Counted from the stretch's first letter, positions 8,278 to 17,220 are shown. The stretch: 64,000 bases of DNA from Erysipelotrichaceae bacterium (GCA_031272515.1 JAISTR010000055.1:1-64000), one strand, 5' to 3'. Numbers and translations: made by a program. The notes: a model not told the origin generated them from the sequence alone.

Positions 8278-9642
8278 ATGAAATCAATCTGGTATAAAAC
8301 CAACGAAGACGCCAAGAAAAAAATGTTTGCCTTTGCGGATGAGTACAAGGACTTCATCTCCAAAGGCAAAACCGAACGCGAAGCGGTGGATGTCAGTGTC
8401 GCTCTGGTAGAGAAAGCCGGCTTTAAAAACCTGGCCTCGGTTGAAAAGCTGAGCCCGGGAGACAAGGTCTATGCCGTCAACATGAACAAGGACATCGTCG
8501 CCTTTGTCATCGGCAAGAAGCATTTGACCGAAGGTCTCAACATCGTCGGTGCCCACATCGACTCCCCGCGTTTGGACCTGAAGCAAAACCCGCTCTACGA
8601 AGACCATGAACTCGCCCTTTTGGATACCCACTACTACGGCGGGGTCAAGAAGTACCAATGGGTTGCCACCCCGATGGCGCTGCATGGCGTCGTCTGCAAG
8701 ACCGACGGCTCTAAAGTAAACATCGTCATCGGTGAAGAGGACAGCGATCCGGTGGTGGGCATCTCCGACCTCTTGATCCACCTTTCCAGCGACCAGATGA
8801 AAAAGACCGGTGCTACGGTGGTGGAGGGCGAAGACCTCAACGTTTTGGTGGGTTCCATCCCCGATACCTCCGAAGAAAAAGACGCCGTCAAGAAAGCGGT
8901 TCTGGACTTATTGAAGGACAAGTACGGAATCGAGGAGCGTGACTTCATCTCCGCGGAAATTGAAGTCGTCCCGGCTGGCAAGGCCCGCGACTACGGATTG
9001 GACCGCTCCCTGATCATGGGCTATGGCCATGATGACAGGGTCTGCGCCTTCACCTCGCTTAAAGCGGTGATGGATGTCAAGGATCCCGAACGCACCACCT
9101 GCGCGATTCTGGTGGACAAGGAAGAGGTCGGCTCGGTCGGTGCGACCGGCATGCACTCCGCCTTCTTCGCCAATACCATCATGGAGCTTTTGGATAAGAG
9201 CGACCGCTATTGCGAGATGCGCTTACGCCGTACCTTGGCCAACTCCAAGATGCTTTCCAGCGATGTTGCTGCCGGCTTTGACCCCAACTATCCAGCCGTC
9301 AACGAACTCAAAAACACCGCCTTTATGGGCTATGGCCTGGTCTTGACCAAGTTCACCGGCCGCGGTGGCAAGGGCGGGGCCTCTGATGCCAATCCGGAAT
9401 TCATCGCGGAAGTGAGAAAAGCCCTCGATGACAATGAAGTGCAATTCCAAACCGCGGAGATCGGCAAGGTCGACCAGGGCGGTGGCGGCACCATCGCCTA
9501 CATCTGCGCCAACTACAACATGCAGGTGCTGGATGCCGGAATCGCCGTGCAAAACATGCACGCTCCCTGGGAAGTGGTTTCCAAGGCCGATGTCTATGAA
9601 GCCTACCTCGGATACAAAGCCTTTTTGAAAGACATCAAATGA
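8278..9642 (+). CDS. M18-family aminopeptidase
   Basis: A 454-residue zinc aminopeptidase of the M18 (aspartyl aminopeptidase-like) family, releasing N-terminal residues from peptides in the cytoplasm. Visible metal-site motifs are GAHIDSPRLD, YGHDDRVCAFTS, VDKEEVGS and, near the C-terminus, NMHAPWEVVSK. The start at 8278 is preceded by GTGGAGGAA; an upstream in-frame ATG at 8116 lacks a ribosome site and adds a non-conserved tail. The stop overlaps the start of the GNAT gene by ATGA, so the two are translationally coupled. Confidence 0.93.
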   Translation: MKSIWYKTNEDAKKKMFAFADEYKDFISKGKTEREAVDVSVALVEKAGFKNLASVEKLSPGDKVYAVNMNKDIVAFVIGKKHLTEGLNIVGAHIDSPRLDLKQNPLYEDHELALLDTHYYGGVKKYQWVATPMALHGVVCKTDGSKVNIVIGEEDSDPVVGISDLLIHLSSDQMKKTGATVVEGEDLNVLVGSIPDTSEEKDAVKKAVLDLLKDKYGIEERDFISAEIEVVPAGKARDYGLDRSLIMGYGHDDRVCAFTSLKAVMDVKDPERTTCAILVDKEEVGSVGATGMHSAFFANTIMELLDKSDRYCEMRLRRTLANSKMLSSDVAAGFDPNYPAVNELKNTAFMGYGLVLTKFTGRGGKGGASDANPEFIAEVRKALDDNEVQFQTAEIGKVDQGGGGTIAYICANYNMQVLDAGIAVQNMHAPWEVVSKADVYEAYLGYKAFLKDIK

Positions 9643-10424
9643 GAACCTTTGCTTTGGCTAACAAGCAGGATGAAAGCGCTCTGGTCGCCTATTGGCGACC
9701 GGAGACCTCCTTCAACACCTTCAATCTCGGAGACCTGCACATCTACGGATTTGACTCTGACGGCATGAAGATTTGGATTCAAAGGGACGATGAAGTCATC
9801 ACTGCCACCTATCTGCTCTATGTGCAGACCCTGGTAGTCTATTCCGCCACCAGAGACTGGGATGCGGATTTTCTTTTGCGGCTGACAAAGCAGCACAGGA
9901 TTGAAAACATCATGGGCAAACGGGAATTCATCAACTGGCTGAGGCCTTTGGGTTTTCAAGACTGGCGACCGGACTACAAGCACTTTGCGCAAATGGAAAA
10001 ACTGATTGAGCCGGCAGGCGATATCGACTACCAAATCGCTACCCTGGATGATGCCAAGGCCATCAGTGAAATTCTGGCAACCTGCTTTGACAAGATAGAC
10101 TATCCGGAAGAGATGATAGTCCAGAAGCTGAAAAACCATGAAGGCCGGCATTTCTTCATCAAGGAGAATGGGCGGATCATCGCCCATGCCAACAGTGCTG
10201 CCGAGACCCCCTATTCCGCTTTGATCGGCGGGGTATGTACCCTGCCCGGCTATCGCAAAAAGGGTTATGCCAGCCGGCTGGTCAGCGCTTTATGCCAAGA
10301 GCTTTTAAGCGAAGGCAAGCTGATCTGCCTGACGGTGGATGATCCCCAAGCCCTTTCCATCTATCAGCGACTGGGATTTGAGATTATCGGCGAGTGGGGA
10401 TTTCTGCTTGATCCCAAGCCTTAG
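9639..10424 (+). CDS. GNAT-family N-acetyltransferase
   Basis: A 261-residue protein whose C-terminal half is a GNAT domain: the acetyl-CoA loop lies in LPGYRKKGYASRL (Arg-x-x-Gly-x-Ala) and motif B in IYQRLGFEIIGEW. The N-terminal half is a degenerate or accessory domain, as in two-domain GNATs. The acceptor substrate is unknown. Translation is probably coupled to the M18 aminopeptidase by a 4-base overlap, which hints at peptide or amino-acid metabolism. Confidence 0.85.
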   Translation: MRTFALANKQDESALVAYWRPETSFNTFNLGDLHIYGFDSDGMKIWIQRDDEVITATYLLYVQTLVVYSATRDWDADFLLRLTKQHRIENIMGKREFINWLRPLGFQDWRPDYKHFAQMEKLIEPAGDIDYQIATLDDAKAISEILATCFDKIDYPEEMIVQKLKNHEGRHFFIKENGRIIAHANSAAETPYSALIGGVCTLPGYRKKGYASRLVSALCQELLSEGKLICLTVDDPQALSIYQRLGFEIIGEWGFLLDPKP

Positions 10425-10558
10425 ACAGACTTTCAAATCCCATGAAAATTCTTTTGTGAACATTCTCTGAAATTCTGTGAAAATCAGAGGAAAAACGACT
10501 GGAAACGATTGAAATTTTTCCGCGCTTGCCTGATGATTATTCACAGGGGGGTTCAGAC

Positions 10559-10810
10559 GTGTTAAGTATATATACCTTAATGTCGAACATGATTGAATCT
10601 GAGTATGTAGACACGATTGTGCAGCAGGAAGGATCTGTGTACGACGTAATGTTCGGGCCGAACACAACCGAAAAGGACCGGCTTCTGATGGTCCTGGTAC
10701 GCAGTACGGAAAATGACCCGTTGGTTTACGGGGGTATGGAACCAAACGATCTCTATATAAGCTTTGCGAAAGCGCATGACTATATCGAGACACTCCGGGA
10801 TTTCCTGTAA
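10559..10810 (+). CDS. Small hypothetical protein
   Basis: An 83-residue acidic soluble protein of unknown family, starting at GTG 10559 with GGGGGG a few bases upstream; an earlier in-frame ATG at 10526 has no ribosome site. It has a regular alpha/beta-looking pattern (a helix, then DVMFGPNTTEKDRLLMVLV) and no Cys or membrane segment. A strong terminator follows, so it is a separate or last transcription unit after the GNAT gene. Confidence 0.6.
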   Translation: MLSIYTLMSNMIESEYVDTIVQQEGSVYDVMFGPNTTEKDRLLMVLVRSTENDPLVYGGMEPNDLYISFAKAHDYIETLRDFL

Positions 10811-10814
10811 CAGC

Positions 10815-10839
10815 AAAAAAGGGCAAAAGCTCTTTTTTT
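10815..10839 (+). terminator. Rho-independent terminator
   Basis: AAAAAAGGGC, a 4-base loop AAAA, then GCTCTTTTTTT: a ten-pair stem including one G-T pair, with a T-tract. Confidence 0.85.
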
Positions 10840-11038
10840 CTTTTTGGAATTGTACCGTTTGGCGAATTAAAAACCCATGTCAGATTACTGTCTGAAAGAG
10901 CTGCTCTAACTCAGAAACCAGGAAGATTACTAATAAGCAAAGTTCGGCTGAAATGAGATTGTATCGAATTTTAGCCGAAAAAAGATTTGTCCGCAATCGA
11001 CCGGAATACCTTGATCGTACCAGCCTGGATGGTATAAC

Positions 11039-11062
11039 AAAAGACAGCCGCCGCTGTCTTTT
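11039..11062. terminator. Bidirectional terminator
   Basis: AAAAGACAGC / GCTGTCTTTT ten-pair perfect stem, loop CGCC. It lies just 3' of the glycosylasparaginase gene (stop at 11068) and serves that minus-strand operon. The ~180 bases between this and the terminator at 10839 hold nothing recognisable. Confidence 0.85.
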
Positions 11063-11067
11063 ATATA

Positions 11068-11988
11068 TCACCAATATAAATTCTTCTGAATAAACTCCTC
11101 GCCCGCTTCTTCAATCACCAGCCTGCCATCCATATTTTTGGCGACATAGGCAACCGTCCCGTTTTCATCCGCCACCACAAAGGGAAAATCCTGGCGGTCG
11201 GTGGCAGCGCCGATGTTGCCGTCTTTGTCAATGGCAATCACAGACATGCCCCGGGGGTCACGCACCGCCTGATTCAAACGGGCAACATGGTTTTGAAGCA
11301 CCGTTTCACAAGCCTCTTGGGCACAAACGCCAGTACCCATTAAATCCACAATTCTCAAAGAGAGCACCCCGCGCAGGATATCCTCGCCATAGCCGGTCGC
11401 CGCGGCAGCGCCTTTGGTGCTGTCCGCATAGAAACCCGAACCGATTAATGGGCTGTCCCCTACCCTTCCCGGGTGTTTCATAAACAGCCCGGAGGTGGAA
11501 ATGGCGGAAATCATCCGACCCTTGTCATCCAGGCCCAGCACGCAGACGGTGTCATGGCCTTCATAGGCTTTCTGCTTTAAACCGCTTTCTTTTTGCCACC
11601 TGTCCTTTGCCTCATCCGTAAGAAGGTTCACAAATTCAAAGCCTTCCCGCTGGGCAAAGATTTCCGCACCAGTGCCCGCCAGGATGAAGTTGTCATCTTT
11701 TGTGCTCAGAGCCCTGGCAACCTTGATTGGGTTTTTGATGTTATGGGTAGCCATAATTGCCCCGACCCCCAGGCTGTCCCCATCCATGTAACCGGCATCC
11801 AGTTCGACGATGCCATCCCGGTTGGGCCAGCCGCTAAAGCCGACCGAGTGAAAGTGCGGTTCATCCTCCACTGTGCAGATCACCCGTTCAATGAGTTCCC
11901 CCAGATCGGGTTTTTGTGCAAACTCTTTCTGCACCGCCTGCATGCCCTTGTAGGGCATCAGCCAGGTGCCAATCATCTTGACAGGCAT
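11068..11988 (-). CDS. Glycosylasparaginase-type N-terminal nucleophile hydrolase
   Basis: A 306-residue member of the N4-(beta-N-acetylglucosaminyl)-L-asparaginase family, which hydrolyses the glycan-Asn bond or related Asn/isoAsp amides. Autocleavage before the nucleophile is expected at Asp146-Thr147 in GHDTVCVLG, and the family signature GRVGDSPLIGSGFYAD follows. It lacks a visible signal peptide, so it is probably cytoplasmic. The start at 11988 has AAGGAG ~10 bases upstream, which lies in the end of the ferredoxin gene 4 bases away. A much longer upstream frame overlapping the ferredoxin gene is an artefact. Confidence 0.9.
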   Translation of the reverse strand: MPVKMIGTWLMPYKGMQAVQKEFAQKPDLGELIERVICTVEDEPHFHSVGFSGWPNRDGIVELDAGYMDGDSLGVGAIMATHNIKNPIKVARALSTKDDNFILAGTGAEIFAQREGFEFVNLLTDEAKDRWQKESGLKQKAYEGHDTVCVLGLDDKGRMISAISTSGLFMKHPGRVGDSPLIGSGFYADSTKGAAAATGYGEDILRGVLSLRIVDLMGTGVCAQEACETVLQNHVARLNQAVRDPRGMSVIAIDKDGNIGAATDRQDFPFVVADENGTVAYVAKNMDGRLVIEEAGEEFIQKNLYW

Positions 11989-11992
11989 AGCT

Positions 11993-12778
11993 TCATTCTC
12001 CTTCTTTCTTGTGGTGGAAATCGCTGATTTCCTTGACGCTGATATGCGGGTGGGTAATCCGCGGCCGACCTTTGGAGCCCTTGGCCTCAATCGCCTGATT
12101 GGGGCAGTAGTGCAGACAGGCCAGACACTGCTGGCAATGACCCAGATACTCCGGTTTGTGCTTGGTGATGCGGATGTTATTGACCGGGCAGACCCGCACG
12201 CAGGTTGCACAGCCGTTGCAGCTGTCCCCCACCTTAAAGTAGCGGTCTGCTTTCTGGTTGATGTAGTGGTTGTATACCAGATCAAAGAGGAAGATTCCCG
12301 GCAGGGTCTGGTTTTGTTTCTGCTCGCTGATGGCTTTTACAATCTCATCCAGCTTGACCTCCGCCTTCTGGTAGAACTGTTCGCGGTTACCCGGAACATT
12401 GTGCCAGAGGATATAGTTGGTAGGCAGATAAACCGTCTTACCGTAATTGAGTTTCACTCCCTGTGCCTTTAGGGCCAGCTCACAGCTGCGCACCGTCTTT
12501 GCAGCATTGCCGCCGGCGGTAACGATACAAAACACATAGGCATTCTTGACTTGTTGCCATTCACTTTTTTTCAAAAACCCATCGACAATCGCCGGCAGAC
12601 CCCCGAAGTAGGTGGGAAACACCAGCCCGATTTTCTCTTTGCCAGCTAGTGAAGCCCCGGCTTGTTCGGTAATCGGATAGATATCACAGTCCCCCAGCTT
12701 GTTGGCCAAACGCTTGGCTACAAACAGGCTGTTGCCGGTACCGCTGAAACAATAAATCACGTTTTTGCTCATATGCAT
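11993..12778 (-). CDS. EFR1-type flavodoxin-ferredoxin protein
   Basis: A 261-residue electron-transfer protein. The N-terminal flavodoxin-like domain has the FMN phosphate loop in FSGTGNSLFVAKRLA. The C-terminus has two [4Fe-4S] motifs, CNGCATCVRVCPVNNI and CQQCLACLHYCPNQAI. This matches the EFR1 family of ferredoxins, whose partners are unknown. The second ATG at 12772 has better spacing to the GGGGGG ribosome site and may be the real start. It is co-transcribed with the glycosylasparaginase gene 4 bases downstream. A palindrome covers its promoter. Confidence 0.88.
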   Translation of the reverse strand: MHMSKNVIYCFSGTGNSLFVAKRLANKLGDCDIYPITEQAGASLAGKEKIGLVFPTYFGGLPAIVDGFLKKSEWQQVKNAYVFCIVTAGGNAAKTVRSCELALKAQGVKLNYGKTVYLPTNYILWHNVPGNREQFYQKAEVKLDEIVKAISEQKQNQTLPGIFLFDLVYNHYINQKADRYFKVGDSCNGCATCVRVCPVNNIRITKHKPEYLGHCQQCLACLHYCPNQAIEAKGSKGRPRITHPHISVKEISDFHHKKEGE

Positions 12779-12794
12779 CCCCCCTTAAGTACTC

Positions 12795-12812
12795 TGTCAT
12801 TATACAATGACA
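12795..12812 (-). promoter_or_regulatory. Promoter with an overlapping palindrome
   Basis: The minus-strand -10 box TATAAT (12799-12804) is embedded in a palindrome with 7-bp arms TGTCATT and AATGACA around ATAC. The symmetry continues imperfectly outward (CT.TGTCATT / AATGACA.AG). Such a position suggests a repressor operator for the ferredoxin operon. Confidence 0.5.
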
Positions 12813-12819
12813 CAGATAA

Positions 12820-12849
12820 AAAGAACAGGCAGAAAACCGCCTGTTCTTT
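12820..12849 (-). terminator. Terminator between divergent-order units
   Basis: AAAGAACAGGC / GCCTGTTCTTT eleven-pair stem with an 8-base loop and a T-tract on the minus strand; it ends the membrane hydrolase transcript. Confidence 0.8.
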
Positions 12850-12873
12850 GTACTGCTCGCTCTTTAAAACGGC

Positions 12874-14958
12874 TCAGACAATATTCCAGAACATCGCCGT
12901 GTTGGCACAGGTGATGATGGTAAACAGCAGGGTGTTGGTAAAGGCTGCCACCCAGATATTGTTGGTCGCCTTGGAAAGCTTAAAGGCATATACGCCGGCA
13001 ATCGCTAAGCAGGGTACCAGGGCAAACAGCAGGATGCCGTTGAGCGATTGGTCGGGCTGCATCGCCACCCCGGTCGCAAACAGCAGGCCATACTGCAAAG
13101 CCAGCCAGAGTGCCAAAGCGCCGCAGTTGCCCAAAGCCGACCACAAGGCACCAAGCTTTTTGTCGTTGTTGTTCGCATAGATGCTCATGGTATTGAAGAA
13201 ATAGTAAACCAAGAAGAATGGTGCATAGTGCAGGGCGGTAATCAAATGCTCCACCTGGAAGGTGCGCACTGCCAAAACCCAGATCCTGAAGTCTACACCG
13301 AATACCGCCTGGATGATAAACAGTACCCCATAGGCAACCGCCACCGCTGCCACTGCCGCAGCCAGTGCAGCTACAATCGGCATGATGCCAACCAGAGTGC
13401 CATACGCAGAGAACTTGTAGCCGGCAGGTTTCTTGATAAAGAAGTACACCAGCAGGGTTACCGTAGCAGTAATCAAGCCGCTGCACAAAGCCCAGTAACC
13501 GATTTGGTTGACCGTGGGCTCATTGAAGAAATTGCTTAAGACCAAGAGTTTCGGGGCAAAGTAGAGCACTGCCGCCAAGCCAGCAGCAGCCAGGGCACTA
13601 AACAGGGCAAAGATGCCGGCCTTCTTGTAGATGAAGCTTGCCAAAAGTGCGACAATCGCAATTCCCCCGGCACCATAGGCGAAATAGGTCAAAAGCCCGG
13701 TCTTGTCCATAAAGGTGGAAAAGAACACCGCCGGAATCGCCATGCAGATCAGGGTCGCAACCCAGCCGACCGCGCCCTTCACCTTGCGCTCGGGTGCATA
13801 GTCTGGGGCATCGACCACTGCCAGCTTAAAGAACGGCAGTTTCAAAATCAGCTGCAGTAAAGGCACAATCAACAAGAAGAAACCAATCAGGGAAATAAAG
13901 TTTGAGATTTCCTTGTACTGCCAGATTTGATTGTCAGGTGATAAATTCCAGTTGGTCATACTCGGGGTGACAACGGACTTGAAGGCAGTTTGGTAGAAGG
14001 AAATCAGATAGCCGGTGGAAACCATCGAGAAGTGGTTCCAGGGATGGGTTTCCGTAGGGGTGAAGATGACATGGGACCCGGTTTGGGATTCCCGTACCAC
14101 ATTGCCGTCATAGAGCAGTTCACCTGACGAGACACTGTAGTACTTTCCTGATTCACCTTTGGCATTGGCGGAGAGTCCCAGCAATTGCTTGCCCGCCAGG
14201 GTATTGGGATAGTCCTTGTAGACCACTGTCCCTTTAATCAACAGTTCCGCTGTGGTTTTCTCAGCATCAGACTTGTTGAAGAAAAATTCATCATAGTGGG
14301 CAGCCAGTACCCCGAAAGGCCGGTCACCGATGGCTGCCAAGAGCTGATCCGCTGGTGCAATCATCGACGCATACAGGGTATCCGCCGCCTGCGGAATCGC
14401 CGCATAGATGGCACGCTTGCCGGTGGTAAGCGAAGTCAGCTCATCCATGTAGACCGCCACCCAGGTGGAGAAGCCGCCCATCGAGTGGCCGCTGACTGCC
14501 AGGTAGGCGTTGCCATTGGCGTCCTTGAGGGTGTAGGGCTGGGCTGCCATATACATCGCCGCGTCAAACTGGGAATAGACCCAGAAGGTCCCGAAGATAC
14601 CGCTGGCTTCCATCGGCAGTTTCCATCTCGAATCGCCATGATCATACATATCCAATGCCAAAACGATGAAGCCGCGCCGGGCCATCTCGATGGCCGAGGC
14701 ATCCTGCATCTCTTTGGTATTCAGATAGCCATGGGTGGTGACAATTACCGGTCTTGGATCCTCCGGCCCGGCACCACTTGGCATATAGAGATAGCCTACC
14801 AGGGTACCGCGATCGGTCTCAAAGCTGATCTCGGTAATCTTCACACTGTAAAAAGAAGTGTGAAACAGGTTCGCCAGAATCGCCCCGAGCAAAATCAGAA
14901 CCAACGCGAGGGTCAGGGTTCCGGTCGGGTTCTTCAAAAACTTCCAGACTTTCTTCAT
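12874..14958 (-). CDS. Membrane-bound alpha/beta hydrolase
   Basis: A 694-residue protein with an N-terminal membrane segment (~13-33), an extracytoplasmic alpha/beta hydrolase domain (~45-330) and a C-terminal half with about eight hydrophobic segments. The domain has THGYLNT as the oxyanion region and the nucleophile elbow GHSMGG with Ser159; HPWNHFS may carry the catalytic His. It probably acts on an ester or peptide substrate at the membrane. The start at 14958 is preceded by AAAGGAGC; the open frame begins 18 codons earlier without support. The fusion of a hydrolase to a large multi-pass region is unusual, and its role is unknown. Confidence 0.8.
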   Translation of the reverse strand: MKKVWKFLKNPTGTLTLALVLILLGAILANLFHTSFYSVKITEISFETDRGTLVGYLYMPSGAGPEDPRPVIVTTHGYLNTKEMQDASAIEMARRGFIVLALDMYDHGDSRWKLPMEASGIFGTFWVYSQFDAAMYMAAQPYTLKDANGNAYLAVSGHSMGGFSTWVAVYMDELTSLTTGKRAIYAAIPQAADTLYASMIAPADQLLAAIGDRPFGVLAAHYDEFFFNKSDAEKTTAELLIKGTVVYKDYPNTLAGKQLLGLSANAKGESGKYYSVSSGELLYDGNVVRESQTGSHVIFTPTETHPWNHFSMVSTGYLISFYQTAFKSVVTPSMTNWNLSPDNQIWQYKEISNFISLIGFFLLIVPLLQLILKLPFFKLAVVDAPDYAPERKVKGAVGWVATLICMAIPAVFFSTFMDKTGLLTYFAYGAGGIAIVALLASFIYKKAGIFALFSALAAAGLAAVLYFAPKLLVLSNFFNEPTVNQIGYWALCSGLITATVTLLVYFFIKKPAGYKFSAYGTLVGIMPIVAALAAAVAAVAVAYGVLFIIQAVFGVDFRIWVLAVRTFQVEHLITALHYAPFFLVYYFFNTMSIYANNNDKKLGALWSALGNCGALALWLALQYGLLFATGVAMQPDQSLNGILLFALVPCLAIAGVYAFKLSKATNNIWVAAFTNTLLFTIITCANTAMFWNIV

Positions 14959-15349
14959 AAAAAGCTCCTTTCCTTTGTCCTGTTTATTGGATTGCAGGAC
15001 AGCCAAAAACAAAAACCTTCATTAAATTACCAATGAAAATCTGATACCAGTGATTCTGCAATCGCATTCCCCCTCTGGCATGATGGACCGGGTAGACCGG
15101 ATCCGCTTGATAAAAGCTTTTACTGCTGTATACGCTTCCAGTTTATCACATTAAATCACAGGCGCATAGACGACTGCTCAATGACTTTGGTGAACAAAGC
15201 CCGCAGACTTTTATGTTATTTTCCGCTTTTCTTTCCTTTTCATTAAAAATCACTGATATAATGAACCCGTAAAGTATTTGTTTTCCCTGTTTGGTTTGGC
15301 TGTTTGGTTCTGGAATTGTTTTTTGTGATGAAAGAAAGGAAACCCCATC
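14959..15349. promoter_or_regulatory. Long divergent intergenic region
   Basis: An extended -10 element TGATATAAT at 15254-15262 drives the right-hand gene, giving a leader of ~80 bases. The leader carries a direct repeat CTGTTTGGTT at 15287-15296 and 15300-15309 (13-base spacing). No convincing riboswitch fold was found. The promoter of the left-hand hydrolase gene was not resolved. Confidence 0.5.
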
Positions 15350-16846
15350 ATGTCACATTCCCCGGCATTAGCCTCTGCATTCAATGATTCCAAACTCCGC
15401 TCTGACAAAATCTCTCCGGGCGGCATGTGCTCTTTGTGCACCGCCGATTGCAGCGGTACCTGCGAGCTTGGCGTAGCCGCTGTCTTAGGTGCGGCGGCGG
15501 TCTATCCGACCAACACCGGCAACAATCAGATTGCCTCTGAGAAAAACCTGCCTCTGGACTATTCCTGCTTCAACATCAATGGCCGTGTCTTTGGCGCAAA
15601 AGGTCTTGAGGAAAACAAAGAACCGGCAATCTTCAATGTGAAGCTGGAGCGCCAAATCGGTACCAGAAACCCGGTCAAGCTTGCCTTGCCTTTAATCCTG
15701 CCTGCTTTAATCAAGCTCAACTGGCCTGACTACTTTGCGGCAGCAGCGATGGCAGGCATCAACTGCACCATCGGCGAAGGCAGCCAAAGCAAGGACCCGC
15801 AGGCAAAACTGGATGACAAAGGCAGGATTATTGCCTTTCCCAAACTCAAGGAAATGCTCGACAGCTTTGAAAAATACTACCGCGGCTATGGTCAGATTAT
15901 CGTCCAGTGCAACACCGATGATGATGCTGCCGGACTACCGGAGATAGCTTTGGCCAGCGGCGCGAAAGCGATTGAGTTCAAATTCGGGCAGAGTGCCAAA
16001 GGCACCCAGCCAGCCAACCGCTTAAAAAGTTATGACGAAGCCGTCCAAAAACAAAAGGAAGGAGCTTTAGTGCATCCGGATCCCTCTGATCCCGATATGA
16101 TAGCCCTTCATAAAAAAGGTCTGGATCCGGTCTTCTGGATGTATGGGCGTCTTCCGATGTGGGATGAAGCATATCTCTGTGCAAGAATTGAAGGACTCAG
16201 AAAGCTTGGTCTACAAAACGTCTATTTTAAAATGGCCGGCTTTGATGTCAAGGACATTGAAACCGTACTTCGCATTGCCAGCAAGGCGGAGGTGGACCTG
16301 ATTACCTTCGATGGTGCGGGCGGCGGATCGGGCTACAGCCCGGACAAAATGATGAATGAATGGGGCTTGCCTGCCCTGTACATTGAAAAGGCTTTAATCG
16401 ACATATGTGACAGGATGAAAGAAGAAGGCCTGCCCATTCCGGCTATTGCCTTGACCGGCGGCTTTACCAGCGAGGATCAGGTCTATAAGGCTTTGGCCAT
16501 CGGCGCTCCCTATATCACGGCAATTGGGCTATGCCGTGCGACTATGGCGGCCGCGATGATTGGCGAAAAAATTGGCGATGCCTTAAGCAAGGGCGAACTG
16601 TTTGCGCACTTCAGGAAATTCGGCAATACCAAAGAAGAGCTGTTTCTGGAACTGGCGAACCTGCGGGGGCTGTATCCCGACAGCGCTGACAGTATCCCCA
16701 CCGGTGCTTTGGCAGCCTACTCCTATTTACAAAAAATCGCCTTTGGGCTCCAGCATTTTGCGGCCCTCAACCGCAAGTTTGATATCGGTCTGGCTGATCA
16801 AAGCGATGTGATTGCCCTCACCAAAGAAGCCCGGGATTTTATCTGA
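15350..16846 (+). CDS. Glutamate-synthase-like FMN-binding protein
   Basis: A 498-residue member of the FMN-binding glutamate synthase family. The N-terminus has a Cys cluster CSLCTADCSGTCELG, which may bind an iron-sulfur cluster. The catalytic barrel has the FMN-region signature ITFDGAGGGSGYSPDKMM and PAIALTGGFTSEDQVYKAL. There is no glutamine amidotransferase domain, so ammonia may come from a partner or the enzyme may oxidise a different substrate. AAAGGAA precedes the ATG. It is transcribed alone from a promoter at 15254 and followed by a strong hairpin. Confidence 0.85.
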   Translation: MSHSPALASAFNDSKLRSDKISPGGMCSLCTADCSGTCELGVAAVLGAAAVYPTNTGNNQIASEKNLPLDYSCFNINGRVFGAKGLEENKEPAIFNVKLERQIGTRNPVKLALPLILPALIKLNWPDYFAAAAMAGINCTIGEGSQSKDPQAKLDDKGRIIAFPKLKEMLDSFEKYYRGYGQIIVQCNTDDDAAGLPEIALASGAKAIEFKFGQSAKGTQPANRLKSYDEAVQKQKEGALVHPDPSDPDMIALHKKGLDPVFWMYGRLPMWDEAYLCARIEGLRKLGLQNVYFKMAGFDVKDIETVLRIASKAEVDLITFDGAGGGSGYSPDKMMNEWGLPALYIEKALIDICDRMKEEGLPIPAIALTGGFTSEDQVYKALAIGAPYITAIGLCRATMAAAMIGEKIGDALSKGELFAHFRKFGNTKEELFLELANLRGLYPDSADSIPTGALAAYSYLQKIAFGLQHFAALNRKFDIGLADQSDVIALTKEARDFI

Positions 16847-16864
16847 CAGAAAAAAAGAAACAAA

Positions 16865-16906
16865 GGCGCATCCGGAAGCGGTACAGCGTGCCTGCTTCCG
16901 GATGCC
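16865..16906 (+). terminator. Strong GC-rich hairpin after the FMN-protein gene
   Basis: Twelve-pair perfect stem GCATCCGGAAGC (16868-16879) / GCTTCCGGATGC (16894-16905), loop of 14. The T-run is weak and displaced, so it may be a terminator or a 3'-end stabiliser. Confidence 0.6.
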
Positions 16907-16940
16907 ATCAACTTTGATTGGTTTTTCGTAACAATCCCTA

Positions 16941-16969
16941 TTGAAAAGAATTTTGCGATAGTGTAGAAT
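16941..16969 (+). promoter_or_regulatory. Promoter of the tRNA-Leu pair
   Basis: TTGAAA (-35) and TAGAAT (-10) separated by exactly 17 bases, ending 17 bases before the first tRNA. Confidence 0.85.
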
Positions 16970-16986
16970 TATAAGGCATCACAATT

Positions 16987-17069
16987 GCGGGTGTGGCGAA
17001 ATTGGTAGACGCACTAGACTTAGGATCTAGCGGGTAACCTTATGGGTTCGAGTCCCTTCACCCGCACCA
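16987..17069 (+). tRNA. tRNA-Leu (anticodon UAG)
   Basis: Acceptor strands GCGGGTG / CACCCGC pair, with discriminator A and an encoded CCA. The anticodon arm is CTAGA-CTTAGGA-TCTAG, giving anticodon TAG. A long class II variable arm and GGTTCGAGTCC T-arm are present. Confidence 0.97.
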
Positions 17070-17083
17070 TCAATTGCAACAAT

Positions 17084-17170
17084 GCGGCCATGGCGGAATT
17101 GGTAGACGCGCTAGATTCAGGTTCTAGTGGTGGCAACATCGTGGAGGTTCAAGTCCTCTTGGCCGCACCA
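17084..17170 (+). tRNA. tRNA-Leu (anticodon CAG)
   Basis: Acceptor strands GCGGCCA / TGGCCGC with encoded CCA. The anticodon arm CTAGA-TTCAGGT-TCTAG gives anticodon CAG; the long variable arm marks a class II tRNA. It lies 14 bases after the first tRNA-Leu in one operon. Confidence 0.97.
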
Positions 17171-17182
17171 GATAGACGCCAT

Positions 17183-17211
17183 AACACCCTGGGATTATCC
17201 CGGGTGTTTTT
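17183..17211 (+). terminator. Terminator of the tRNA operon
   Basis: AACACCCTGGGA / TCCCGGGTGTT stem with a 3-base loop and TTTTT. Confidence 0.9.
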
Positions 17212-17220
17212 ATTTCACAA

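Noticed and set aside
11989-12285. Extended start of the glycosylasparaginase inside the ferredoxin gene
   Set aside because: The extra translation is the shadow of the Cys-rich ferredoxin, and a good ribosome site exists at 11988.
14185-15036. 283-codon plus-strand frame opposite the membrane hydrolase
   Set aside because: It is an antisense shadow with no ribosome site and a composition unlike a real protein.
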